The translations under genes were made by a program, and so were the position numbers. From Symbiodinium natans (lineage: Eukaryota > Sar > Dinophyceae > Suessiales > Symbiodiniaceae), in the NCBI GenBank assembly GCA_905221605.1, contig CAJNDS010000083.1:87501-151500 (forward strand): DNA of 64,000 nucleotides, read 5' to 3'. Shown in pieces: positions 35,882 to 48,100 of the stretch; the first letter of the stretch is position 1, and each line of letters opens with the position of its first letter. The notes beneath the pieces are model-generated. The model had not been told where the DNA came from. It saw only the letters and a list, made by a program, of their open reading frames with translations, and searched no databases.

Positions 35882-36729
35882 GCCAGCTCATTGGGATCAT
35901 AGGGAGTCGAATGAGTCTTGCAAAAGGGCTTGAAACGGTGTTTTTGCGCGATGCCCCAACTTCCCCTTCTGTTGGTCCATCCGATGTCCGTGCAAAGTTT
36001 ACAGCACGTGAGTTGCATGGTGTGGTGATTCACTCACTTGGCATGATCAAGGCCATGACCTTTCTGCGTGTCAATACAGCGCGGATTTCCAGGGACAAGG
36101 CCTTGCGGAGAGTGGGCACGTTTACCCTTTTTCAGACGTTAAGAAGTTAAGAAGATGGCAGGAGGTTGAACTTGGACACTGCACCAGGTTTTCACCTTCC
36201 TCAGCAGCAGGTCTGTCCCAGTTGAGAAGACGAGAAACTGGCTAGTTTGGTGCACATGATGATCCGATCTATTTCCGCTGGTTCTGTGACTTGGTTTGTG
36301 CATTTGCCAGGCAGAACTCGCAAATGGGTTTGCTTTTGACCTCGAAGCCCTGCACTCGAAGTCTCCAGCGAGCTTCAGCGCTTTTTTTCATGCAGAGCAG
36401 CCCATCTAGCCCCAGAAGTTTCATTGAGGCAAAATCTGCTCGAAGTCCCGGAATACAAGCTGGGGTTCCACCACCGCATTGCTTTTTGCGGAGACTCAGG
36501 AAGTGCTTTCTTTCGTTGTTTCCGAAGAGCTGCCAGAAACGCTGGGTGCCGCGCAGCTATCTGGGCTTGCAGTGAGACCACCGTTCTTGAGATTCCTTAG
36601 ACGTAGTAAGCCAGCATCAGTAGGAAAACGAGTTCTCTCTTCTTCAGGCTTAGAATCTGCCGAAGCAACTTTTGCATCTTTCGTTGCCTCAATGGGCGAC
36701 GAGCCCTGGGGCAATGTCTACCAGCAGAG

Positions 36730-39700
36730 ATGGGCCAAGAGGGAAGAACAGTCGGAGGCGCCAAGATGTGCATCGTGGAGTCACGCAAAGATGCCATCAC
36801 CACTTGCTGGGTCGAGTTGCGTAAAGCCGATGCTGGTCAGGCGGTCGCTTTGTGCTCACGAAGATGCTGGGAAGTGGGTCCTTTGGCCAGCTGCGTGGTG
36901 GCAGTGCAGGGCAACCATGCAACCTGCATGGCAAGGCTTTGGCTCACTTTTCCAGGAGATATGTGCCAACATTACATCCCCCAGGATTTACATCGCCAAA
37001 GACTCGGAGCAGTGCGATCGGGAGGTGGCCCTCAAGCTTGAGGTCAAGGACAAATTATGACATAGAACTGCCGAGCGATAAGCTGCACATCCCGTCTGCA
37101 TACCAAGCTTCTTGTACCTCGCTAGGTGTGTTGTGCCTGCCATACTGTCCCCTGTGTGCGCAGTGACGAAGTAGTGTCTTTCACCGGCGTGTTGCTTTGT
37201 GCTTCGGGAGTGTGAGCACCAGGTCGGAGGAATTCATTGGGGCAGTGCATTCCCACCCTTACCATGCATGAGTGTGCAATGTGCCCGAGCAGCACGAAGT
37301 CTAGGATCACAGACCGTGAAGGCCTGCGAGTTGCTCTCGCAGATGTCACCTCAGGTTAAGACGTTCAAGCTTTCTGCCGCCCGTAAGCTGCTAAGACCCA
37401 ATGTGGCCCGTAGGCAACACTCAGTTCTTTGCATGGCTTTCCTTAGGTTTTGGAAACGACACGATGGTCCAATCATTGCTCGTGGCCTGGGTAAGTGTCC
37501 TCGGCAGGACACAAAGCACCCACAGCTGATTTACGAGGCCTCGTGAACAATCAGCACCCAGTAGGTCATGGTTATACACCATGTCATCGCTATGCTGCCG
37601 CAAAGCCGTGTTTAGCAGGCAAAGCTGCTCAAGTTGCTGCAGGGGTCGCCCGGTGTCGCAGAGGCACTGCGAAGAATCGTCGGCAAATAGGAAGGGGTAT
37701 GCACTTGTGGCCTGTCTGTGGTCCTATACATATGCTGCGCCAGTCTCATGTAAGCATGCCATTTGGCCGTCTTCTATTCACATGCTTCATGGCGGAGTGT
37801 TCTCGGCAGATTTTCTTCTTCGGATTTGAAGAGGACTTCGCGGTCTGCGGCTCAAATGCAGTTCCGAGAGCGTCTGCTGGCATCCTGCTGTCTGAGCTTG
37901 AGCCCCAGTGTTGCATTCTTACGATAGCATCGAGGTCATGGCCATGGAGCTGATGGGACCCTCACTGGAAGATGTCTTCAACCTTTGCAAGCGCAAGCTG
38001 TCTCTCAAGGCGTGAACGGCTTGAATACAGAAGTATACAGACGTTCTGCACATGAAGCTCTTCCAAGCCTCATGAAACCTTGACGTGAAAGCCGTCTGCA
38101 GTCGACCCTTATGCTGGCTGACCAGCTGCTTCTTCGGAAACCTGGCCTCCTGTTGGACCCTGTTTGGTCCGAGGTGATGCTGAAAAACAGTAGCAAATTC
38201 CTTTTATCCTAGGTGCTAAGCACAGCTTTAACAGCACAAGCAGTGAATCCATCTTTCTTTCGAACTTAAGTTTTTAAGTAAGGATTGAGCATTTCCACCG
38301 ACGCCACTACATCCACCGGGACATCAAACCGGTGCGGGCCTGACTCGCGCTGTTTTTTCAGTCAGAAAGAGAGCAGACAGAGAGAGGGAGGAAGCGAGAG
38401 TGAGTGAGAGAGAGAGAGAGAGAGCGAGAGATTTTTTTGCCTTTTGGAGTGTTTGGATGCATGTCTCTGTGTTTGTCTTCGCCATCGTGGATCGTTCCGT
38501 TCCGAGCTGCAAGTCTGCCATGCAGGACAATTTTTTGATTGGCCGCGGGCAGAAGTCAAACCTCGTCTGGCGCTGATTTCTGATGCTTTGAGATCGAGGA
38601 TCGGAGTTTGTCTTGACCCCGCCTTGAGGTGTACATAATTGACTTCGGATTGGCTAAGAAGTACAGGAACCCGGAGACTCTGGTCCATGGGCCGGGTGCA
38701 CGGTGTTGCACTGGTGTTCCACCGGTGTTTCACGAGTGGTTCACGAGGTGTTGCACAGGTTTTGCTTCGCAAAGGTCCCGTGTTGCAGAAGCCCTTTCTC
38801 GGGAAGGGGAAAGTGTCCGCCCAGGCCGTATCGGGAAAACAAGAACTTGACAGGCACGGCTCGCTATGCTTCGTTGAAGCTCGGCGAGGAGAGCTGATAT
38901 CACTTCTCTGTTCATTCTTCTTTGCGGAAACACAGGGGTCGAAGGCACATGAAGGCACGCGACAGCACACGAAGGCCCACACATCACCGCCAGGGACTGG
39001 TCTCAGGGGGGGCGCATGCAAGACTCCAAAGCGGGGGCTGTGCCTTCGAATTGAGTTCTGTGATTCAGGAACGCGCACCTGGGCATTGAGCAGAGCCGCC
39101 GTGACGATTTAGAAGCCATCGGCTTTGCTTGAGCCTTGAAGCGCGCCAGACGGGATAGCCGCTCACACTTTGCCCCCACTTTGCCCCCACCTCCACAAAA
39201 CAATTGCCCAGGTGTTGGTCTACTTCCTCAAGGGCTCCTTGCCTTGGTCGTGGCCCAAGTGGGTCAATCGGCCCTCGCTTCAGTCGGGATTTGCAGGGAT
39301 TTGAAGCTCTACGCAGCTCAGGCAAGGCATCAAGGCTGAGGGCAAGCATGACAAGCAGCTGTGTGGCAGATGGTGGCAGTGTTTCGTGCTCTCGTTTTCG
39401 GGTGTGTTCGAACAAGTTCGCTCTGCCGGCACAACATCGGCACGAAGTCTTTTGACATGCTGTCTGGCTCACTGGAACAAGGTATGCTGCGATCATGGAG
39501 ATGAAAATTAAAATGACTTTTGCAGAGCTATGCCAAGGCCTGCCGGAGGAGCCCGGTGCGCAGCAGAAAAGGGTTGAGTCATTAGCTTTCCCTGCCGTCT
39601 TGCGGAGGAGTTTGCGACTTTCCTCAGCTACGCTGCTTACTGGCAGAAAATCGCCATGCAATCGACAGTTTCCTTGATGTTCGGGTTCTCAATTGTTCAA

Positions 39701-40274
39701 GGCCCGACTCCTGGCGTTTGACGAAGATCCTGACTATCGCTTGGCTCCCAAGAGGTGGAGTCGTAGAGGGACTGTCAAGGTGATCTGTAGCTCCCCAGCT
39801 CTGGGAGCCGCATAGGGTCTGCATGGTTTTGTGAGAATCATCTCCGGTCGCCTGCAGGGTTAGATTCGTATTGGATACACGGAGTACAGTGTGCCAAGCC
39901 CAGTGCTAGCAAAGAATAAGTTGAGGACGAGCTGGTGAGCTGGGGGCTAGGAGAAGTCGGAGGGACGACATGAAGAGCAGGCATGCTGCAGCCCATCGGG
40001 ATGTTGTTGTAATATCCTCGGCAAAAAAGCTCATGAGATCTTCCAAGTGTTGCTGAAGAATCCCTCGGGTCCTTCGCCAAGGATACATGCGCTGGCTCTT
40101 CAAAAGCCTATACCATCGCGCAAGCCTTGGGAGACTGGGACCACATTCCGTGCTTAGAAGGTTCTGCGCGCCCAGGTGAGGGCTTTCGCAATGATGGCTG
40201 CTTCGACTGGAATGTCGTTAGAGCCCGGCCTCCATCGGAGGTGGCAGAGCGTCGTGAGGCGGCTTTGGTGTAAG
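36730..40274 (+). CDS. Casein kinase 1 family protein kinase, complete, 20 exons
   Basis: This is a Ser/Thr kinase of the CK1 family. Exons: 36730-36757, 36841-36892, 36985-37048, 37508-37537, 37619-37678, 37810-37842, 37935-38009, 38102-38136, 38283-38331, 38526-38564, 38629-38690, 38825-38875, 39069-39126, 39212-39246, 39322-39357, 39482-39548, 39608-39631, 39702-39738, 40082-40117, 40177-40274. They sum to 969 nt: 322 residues plus TAA, with every phase matching. Landmarks in order: glycine loop LGSGSFGQL, catalytic lysine in [61 protein letters not shown], the CK1 signature [36 protein letters not shown] and CFDWNVV. The tail is short (about 20 residues), so it is close to a bare kinase domain. 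Introns start with GT (5), GC (10) or GA (4). The start was chosen because [10 protein letters not shown] leads directly into the family N-terminus. The exact end of exon 1 is ambiguous by three bases. Confidence 0.95.
38370..38430 (+). repeat. (GA)n-rich tract in a kinase intron
   Basis: A purine run with about 11 consecutive GA units lies inside intron 9 of the CK1 gene. Confidence 0.85.
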
Positions 40275-40744
40275 GTGTGTCCGGAAGATCCATTCCTTAA
40301 CATTTTGCAGGGCTTGCGTTGCTTTCTCTTTGCTGGAGGTGTTGGGCTTCTCCACTGGGGGAAAGTGCAATCAACGGGTAGTGCGGCAAAACCGTCCTAA
40401 AGCCTTCCCAGTCCGAAATGAAGTGCTGCACCCCATCAGCAGTAAAAGCCCTGTTGTGTTTGAGTTGTCGTTTTCCCCTCCAGCCTCCAGTCTGCAGGCA
40501 CGTCTTCGGAGAATGAGCGCGAGTTTGGCGGCAAGCCAGCCTTCAGATCGCTACCAGCTGGCAGAAAGTTGCGGTTTTGTGCGCAGTCCTTTCTGGAAAG
40601 AGGGCGGGTTTTTCTCTTATTTTTGTAATTTTTGCTGCCTGGGTCTGCGACTCCAGCCCGAATATATACCCCCTTTAGATCCCACCAGCTCTCAAGCCCT
40701 CTGCCTAAACCCAAACTTTGCCCGTAGAAGAGTATGTTTTATTG

Positions 40745-41270
40745 GAACTACGACGGGCCAAAAACGATTGAATGGCCCGTCATTAACATTGACCCGCGAA
40801 GACGCTACACATATAGTTTTCTTTCAGTAGGGCGCAAGAAAATCATCTAGTAAGCGCCAGTACATTTTTCTTGTAAGGCGGCATTCAAAGACTAAAGGTG
40901 CCGCCAGAATAGTGCCGTTGGCTTCATGTGTATTTTACTTCTCACGCCCGTGGAATATGAACATAGTAAGTTATATAGTTTTGTTTTGTGCTGCGGGCCA
41001 ATTATAAAGGCCTGCAAAGTAATATCAATAGGGCGGTAATCTTATATAGCCGCCCGTAAAGTAATATCAATAGGGCGGTAATCTTATATTAGGTTTTACC
41101 TCTCGCGGCATCATAAATGGTCTTAATGAGCCGCGAAGAGAAAATATGTTTGTAAAGTTGTAAGGGTGCTAAGGGTGCAATAAAGGACCTCTTATAAGGG
41201 CACAATTATTCTTACTAAACGGCCTGTTGATACAAGTATAATGTCCTAACTCACGGGCCGTTATCATGTT
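40745..41270. repeat. AT-rich block of GC-stem hairpins, mitochondrial-DNA-like
   Basis: Composition changes sharply from the flanks: AT-rich with short GC-rich inverted repeats every 40-60 bp. Perfect stems include 40752-40760 with 40773-40781 (9 bp), 40877-40883 with 40899-40905 (7 bp), 41031-41036 with 41050-41055 (6 bp), 41103-41109 with 41130-41136 (7 bp) and 41218-41224 with 41256-41262 (7 bp). No gene is visible. Dinoflagellate mitochondrial genomes are known for arrays of this sort, so a mitochondrial insertion is my inference; a family of small palindromic elements is the alternative. Confidence 0.6.
41016..41089 (+). repeat. 32-bp direct repeat within the hairpin block
   Basis: The same 32 bases (starting aaagtaatatcaataggg) occur at 41016-41047 and 41058-41089, separated by 10 bp. 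Each copy includes one hairpin arm. Confidence 0.95.
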
Positions 41271-41279
41271 GGTAGTGGT

Positions 41280-42170
41280 GTCTTCTCAACCTTCAGGCGG
41301 GAACCGAAGCTTCGGAAAGTGAATCACATGTCGTCCTCAAGGTGAACCACTTCCAAACAAGTACGAATCCCTCTAAGCGCATAATACGTGCGTTGATTTT
41401 TGCAATAGGTCTACGGTGTTGATGTTTTCCAAAAAGGAACAAAGCAATTCCCTTCCTGGCAGGGTCGTGGAATTCCTGTAAGTGATGGGCTTGGCTGAGC
41501 CTTAGCCATTAGGCATGTAATTCGTATTCGTCCCCTGTTCTTTCGGTGTGTCGTGGTTTCATGAAATGTACGATTTGGTTGGACTCGAGACGCATGTTTC
41601 GTTTGAACAATGTGTAGTTCAAGTAACACCAATAGCACCTCACAACAGAAAGGGATCCAACCAACCTAAGAACACAGGCACGTGTGCACTAAGGCTCCTG
41701 CCCACGCGGGCACAAAAAACCCGCATCTAATTACTTGAGTAGTCGTTTCTGAATATGCTTGTTTAATGTAAGGGGCAGGGGGTTGGAGGCAAGTATTCGG
41801 CATCTGGGTGACCCAGGTGGCGCGGAAGATGTCGTTCTCTCCTTCAGGTCAAGCAACTGAAGGCCATTAAGCATGCCGCCAGCCGAAGGCAGCATGGTAG
41901 TGGAAGTAGTTTGGTCTTCATATCATGGCATAATCAGCATGTCATTCGATCTCCGGCTTGCTTTTCAAGTGTTTTTCTCTTCGTGGCGTTCGCGTGAAGA
42001 CGGTGCCCAAGCTCCGGAACTTCACCGTTTAGCTTTGCACCGGCGAATATCGTTGTGCAAGTGAGTGGTCTCACTGGAAGAAGACAAGTGGCTCAGGTGT
42101 CCAGAAAGGGGTCTCAGGTGTAGAGGCAAAGCAGGCCTGGCAGTCGCTTTGAGGATTCCTTGCAATGGCA
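41280..42170. other. No recognisable gene
   Basis: Earlier exons of the methyltransferase should lie here or further upstream, but none could be identified. A run of related agactaag repeats is at 42264-42306, inside an intron. Confidence 0.4.
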
Positions 42171-42177
42171 CCGGCAG

Positions 42178-45100
42178 GTATTTTGAGATCCAAGATGAGT
42201 CTTCGCAAATCATCTCTGCGCAGGTCCACCAGAGCACATGGTGATGCATCCTTTGCACAATCACTAAGAGACTAAGAGACTAAGTAAGAGGCTAAGTAAG
42301 AGACTAAAGTGTGCGACTCTTTGCCTCCAGCCAGTTTCGACTTTCGACACTCTGGTCTTTCGACAATTCAGTCACCCCTGTCGCAGGTCGATGCGAAGCC
42401 CGGAGATATGGTCATGGACTATTGCGCGGGAAGCGGCGGCAAGGCTCCAGTCAGATTTGTATCATTCTCGTCGGTTGTCGTTGTTGTCAGCGCAGACTCC
42501 GGCAGGCGCTTTGCATCGCTCCGCCAATGCTCAATCGAGGGCAGGCCACAGCATGAGAACTTGCCATTTGCTGCTCTCTGGGTCTCCGGCATCACTATAG
42601 CACCCATTGCTGCAGAGTTCGAGAATTGTGCTTCTTTGCAGCTGATCTTGCCAGGAGCCTCCAGCAGCCTCCTAACATGCATGCACTACAGAAGTTAGCG
42701 CACATCCACTTCTTCTACTTTGCGCAGAACGCTGCATTCAAAGTAATTCCGTCAGTGCATTGCCAGTAAGCAAGACACGGACTCCTCTAGATGCTAGGAC
42801 TTGAATATACTTGAATGATTGTTTTTTGTTCGCACGCTGCCATGTTCCGATCCCTGGAATAGTGGCGCCTGCAGTATGGGCGCATATTGCTGCCGGCAAG
42901 ATAGTCAACTTCTTCCAGGAGAACCGACAGATGCGGATGCTCCGAGATATGGTGAAGGGCCATCATTGATGCCCCCAATGGGTGAAGAGGAGAACGACGA
43001 GCAAGAGTCCGAATCCGAGGATGAATCTATGCCTCAATTGCCTGCTGGCGGAATGTTTACCGTCATGATGTTTGGAATGACAGGAGCTGGTAAGAGTGCA
43101 ATTGGCAATCTTCTGGCTGGCTGCGAAGCCTTTGCATCTGGAGATGATACAGCCAGTGTGACCAACTTGGATTCTGCACCTTGGTCGCCAGAAGTATGCT
43201 GTTTTGTACATGCCATTTGGCCTTTTTTTGTGGGTCAGCTAGATGCCTGGTTCTCTGCAGGCATGTCCCATGCACCCTGCAAGTATTGCAGGTCATGAGA
43301 TTCCAAGCACACGATGACTCTTTCATCGTCTTGGATACGATTGGACTTGGAGACACTGAGATCGATCAGGACAAGGTTGTTTCAAGCATCCGTGACGTAG
43401 CACTGTCGGCAGTCAACGGGGTGGACGCCATGTGTTTTGTGATGCGAAATGCACGCATCACTGATGACGCCATCGCGCGACTGATTTATGTGACAGAGTT
43501 TTTGTGGGGCACAGAATGCTTGCTGAACCTTTACGTGGTCGTCACTTTTGCAAGCCGGTATCTTGCAAGCCGGGAAGATGCAAACCAGTGGATCGAGAGA
43601 CAAGTGGAGTTGAACTGGCGGTTCAAGCACATCTATGACCTGGTTGGCCAGAATCCATACAGGTTCATCTTCATTGACAACCCAAGTATAGATTCAGGGG
43701 AGCCAAATGTAGAGGAGCGCCAGGCAGCTAGCAAACGGGCGTTGATGACAGCGTTTACGCAGCATCCTCGTGATGTCATCCCCCCTTTCACCCATGCGGT
43801 CATGCAGAAAGCCAAGCAGTTGGTGGCTGAAGAAGCAGCGGAAATGGAGAAGGCAGCTGCTAAAGTGCAAGAAGTTTGTCAGAAGAAAAAGAAGAAGCGA
43901 AGGAGAAGCCGACCTCAAGCCGCACGTGCTCAGAGCAACGAAAGCGCCAACATGGAGAATGCTGAGGTGGTCAAGGAAGCTTTAGAGGAGAGGAAGAAGG
44001 CACAGGAAAACCTGCATCAGGCCCTGATTAAGGTAAAGACTGATGCGGACTTTCAACGCGAAGTTGCCAAAGAGGCTGAGCTGGCAACGCTGCGCTTTGG
44101 CCAGGCGTACCAGAACCAACTCGAGGCGACAGACCTGGCACAGCCTTCCCCCACTGCGTCGACTTCCAGCAGCAGTGCCAACAGTGGGAACCCGGTCCAG
44201 GCATGCAAGCGCATGTTCATCTCGCTGGTAAACAAGATGGGAGGGAAAGGCAGGGTTCCCATGGTTCCCGCAAGTAGCTCGAAAGACTCCAAAGGGTCGA
44301 AAGGGACGGGTCGTCCCCTACAGAGGAATCCAAAGAAGAGAATCACAGCAGATGAGATTCAGAGTGCCTTGGACAGTGCGATCTTCCAGTTGAAGATGAG
44401 CGTGCGGGGCCAGGCGCCCCTTGCAGTCTTCAAGCAGCTGGACTCGAAACAGAACGGCATGGTGACGCCCATGGAGTTCTCCAAGTTTGTGCAGAGGACG
44501 GTGCAGGGGATGAGTGGCTTGACAGGGAAGCCAGAGCGAGCTAGGTCCGCTAGGTTTTCGCGGATGCTGTGATAAGTTGCTTCTTGTAGATGTGTAAGTC
44601 TGGATGCGTCGGCTCTACGGGATGATCACTCTGCAACATGAACATCAGAGTAGCTAACTAGCAGCCTGAAAAACACTCCGAGGCAAAGCGCAAGTTGGCG
44701 GTTTGTGGCGGCTGGCCGATCGAAATTGTGATGGCAAGCTTGACTTTCAAGAATTCTGTGACCTTTTGGCTTTTCGGCCCTAGGGCTTAGGGGCATTTGT
44801 ATTGGCCGATTTGGCATGACTTGGCGTCCTTAAAAGGATTCGGACAAGTTATCTTTGCAGGCAGATTTGTGGATAGAACAATTCGGATGGCACGGCATGG
44901 CATTGTCCATGCAGTTGCTGTGGGTCGTCTACCGACGATTGACAGACAGAGGTGTCTTTTTAGGCGCTGCTGCCATGAAACAAATTCACAGTGGTGAGCA
45001 CGCATGCAAGTTTTCTTACCTTGCCTTTGCTTTGCCTTGCATACTGACAGCCCGCAGTGTTGGCCGCCAATCTATCATACACAGGACTGGCCACTATACT

Positions 45101-48100
45101 CTCCTTCTCGATCATTCCAATTCTGCGTGGCATTCGTGGCATGTCAAACATTGTCACGACACAGGATCTGTACCTCGTAGGTCGTTCGCACATTAGACAG
45201 CCAAAAAAAAGTGCGCAAATTTTACAGGAATCCGGAGCTTGCAGCTGCTGCATCACCATGGTCTAAGCTGCCCCACTCTGCTAAAGGATGACATCTCTTG
45301 CCAGAGTGTGCTGCTACCAACTGACTGTCAGGTCTATTTGCATGACGTCCGTGACACAAAGCTGTTCGAGTCCAAGCGACGGTTCCGGAAGGCCCGCTGA
45401 TGTTGAATCTTTGCAACAGTGAGTGCACTGCTCGCACCTTGCATGTGCACTTGCGAGCTCTTCTGCAGCATATGGCTCAAAGGCAGTAGCGTGACTCCTA
45501 GACATATTCTTGAAGGTGGCACTCTTAGCCATTGCATCGGATATGAGGGAGCTCGGACAAGGGGCTGCCGTGATGTGGCACATTGTGGCACCTTGCGAAT
45601 TGCAGGTTGTCATGGCGAGAAGCCGCAGACCTCCAGGTCTTTTTTTTTTCGTGTGCTTTTTGAGCAGCTTTTCGAATGTAAGTCTAATCCAAGCAGCTGA
45701 GTTGATTGAGCTAATTCTCGAGGCATATCTTTGCTGGCCATGTTCTTGGCTGCAACGTTATTCGCTGCTGCCCTCTACGTGTCGGGGGCTCGCCTGTGAA
45801 AGTGCATTTGAAGTGCCTCTGATCTCTTTGCACGCTTGGGGCCCTCTTCCAGAATTTGATCAAGGATGTGTCCATGATGTGCCTACTTAGCCTAGGCCAA
45901 GCCAGGCTTTCGTGGTGGGTGGTGCTGGCACGGGCGGAGTGACCATGCAGCCATTGAAAGGCCAGTGACTGGGAACAGCTCCATCTGTATGAGCGTGACT
46001 TGCGGGCAAGGCTCAACGGCTTCTGCCGCACCCCGTCAGGCGCATGTGCATGCGCACGGTTTGTTCGTCTGTTCTGTAGTTGGGCTTGACAACTGTCAGT
46101 CTTTCGGCCCGGAGCCGCTGGTGGCCTCGGCATTGCGAAGCCTTGGTTCAGTGCTCTTCCTGGGAGGGTTGCTTGGCTTAGATGTAAAATTTTGGATGCG
46201 ACAGCGAGTAGTTGCTGGCTTTACGAAGTTTGTTCTTTGTCCAAGGCTGGCGGCCACCTTCCGGGTCAGAGCACCATCAGGCTTCATGCTTTTCCATGTG
46301 CTCCACGTCAAAATGCGCGGGAAAATTCCCAGCTGCCTCAGGCTCCCGATTGAGAAACAAGGTGAAGGCGACTGTGCAGCTGCAGTCGGCACGGGCTGTC
46401 TGCAGCTTTGAGGGACCCCCCTGTGGTGCTTCTTTGCACTCCTTGGCCGATGAAAAGGATGTGGAGGGGGAGTGTGCCGAGTGTGCTGAAACCGTGAATG
46501 TGTGGCCAGAGATGTTGCCATTTTGCCAAGCCCCGGAGCCAGCGACTCCAGCGACGCCAGCGACTCCAGCGACTCCAGCGACTATGACTACTACGAGGAC
46601 TTCCGTGGGCCGCACGGCTGTGAAGGCGCGCCTGGTTCAAGGCGTGCGCTTCCGCCCTGCCCGCTTCGTCGGGAATGCTCCTTTCGTCAGCCAAACAAAG
46701 CAGCGGCGTAGAACGGGAGCCAGACTACGGGCTGTGAGCACCATGTATGAGATGCCACCCATGTCTTTCGACGCCAGCCGTGTCCGTATCCCAATACAGA
46801 TGCTTGGATGGCACGTCGAGCTCAAGCGTCTCGCAAGGTGTGTAGTCGGGAGCCGATGTTTGCGATGGCGAGTTTCGCAACGGAACACAAAGTGCTTTAA
46901 AGCGCCCCTCAGAGCGCCCCTCAGAGCGCCCCCTCAGACTGACCCAGACTGCCAGCATCTCAGGATTGGGCTCAGCACGAATCCGCGTCCTCGCACCCCG
47001 AAGGCCAGAAGCCAGCCTGTGAAGGAATCAGGCGAAAGGATGGTCTCAGCGGCGGCCCCTCGGCCCCATTTGCTTTGGAGCATTCAGCTTGGCAACTGCC
47101 GGTGAGAGACCAGTCGACAGTTGCGAGCAGCTAACTTAGTGCTCTGTTCAGAGCCATGCATAAATCATAAAAGTTAGAGCCTGCGAGTTTGTGTTTCCCC
47201 TCACCCTCGGTGTGTGAGGTTGTTCGTTCTTAAGTCAACCATTCTCTTCGCGTGCCGGCTCCCCGCGCCCTCTCTGCGCCCCATGCGCCCTAAGACTCGC
47301 GGCGTGTTGTGTTTGAGCTGCGGCTCCACTTCGCCCCCACTTCCCCCCCATTTCCACCCCCGCAGTGTAAGGCTTGAGAACGACTGGCATGGTTTGACTG
47401 GGTTCCATCGTTCCCTCTGCACTGAGGAACTATTGAGAGCAAGCTACATGTGCGAAGTGATCCGGTTGCAAACGGCAGAAGGAGAGATGCTCCAGTTCTT
47501 GGTGGCCGGTGACCAAGCAATACGTTTTGACAGTTTTTGGCATTCCAAGGAACGAGAAACACTGGAAGCTTGCCTGATCTTTATGAGCTCGGGGCTGTAT
47601 GGTGGGTAGGCCGTTTAGTACTTTAGGCGGACCCGACTCCATCGAATGCACCTGACAACTCTGTGGGCTCAACTGTGCTACTCATGCTATTCGAGGACAT
47701 TCCATCCTTAGCCTGCAGCTTGGCGGCAGTGGTATGTCTGGCTCACGGATGTCGAGAGCTGTGCCTTCCAGCAGGTGAAGCTCGTCTTCTCGCTTCGGCG
47801 CTGGGGCGCAGGCGTGATCCTGCATCTGTCTATCGGGGTCCTTGGCCGGCGCTGCAGTGCAGGAGATGTGGCAGCATCTCGATGACCCGGGAGACATGGC
47901 TTGAGTTGGTTGTTGAAATCTGTGAACTACCCACATTTGCATCTGCTGCATCCGCTTCGCTGTCTGCATATTGTCGGCACCAGGCTTCTCAGAGTGTATC
48001 TCGATCTGAGGAGTGTGCGTCAGGCCGGCCGAGGTTGACCTGGTGCAAGGCCTCCTGTCGAAGTCACGTCCAGCACCACCAGTCGTTGAATCGATGGCCT

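Noticed and set aside
36479-36729. Open frame running into the casein kinase start
   Set aside because: It is in a different frame from the kinase ATG and does not resemble any CK1 N-terminus; likely leader or an unrelated exon.
36730-40274. Idea that the kinase is a decayed pseudogene because stops lie between its motifs
   Set aside because: All 20 segments join in phase with AG acceptors and total a whole number of codons, which decay would not preserve.
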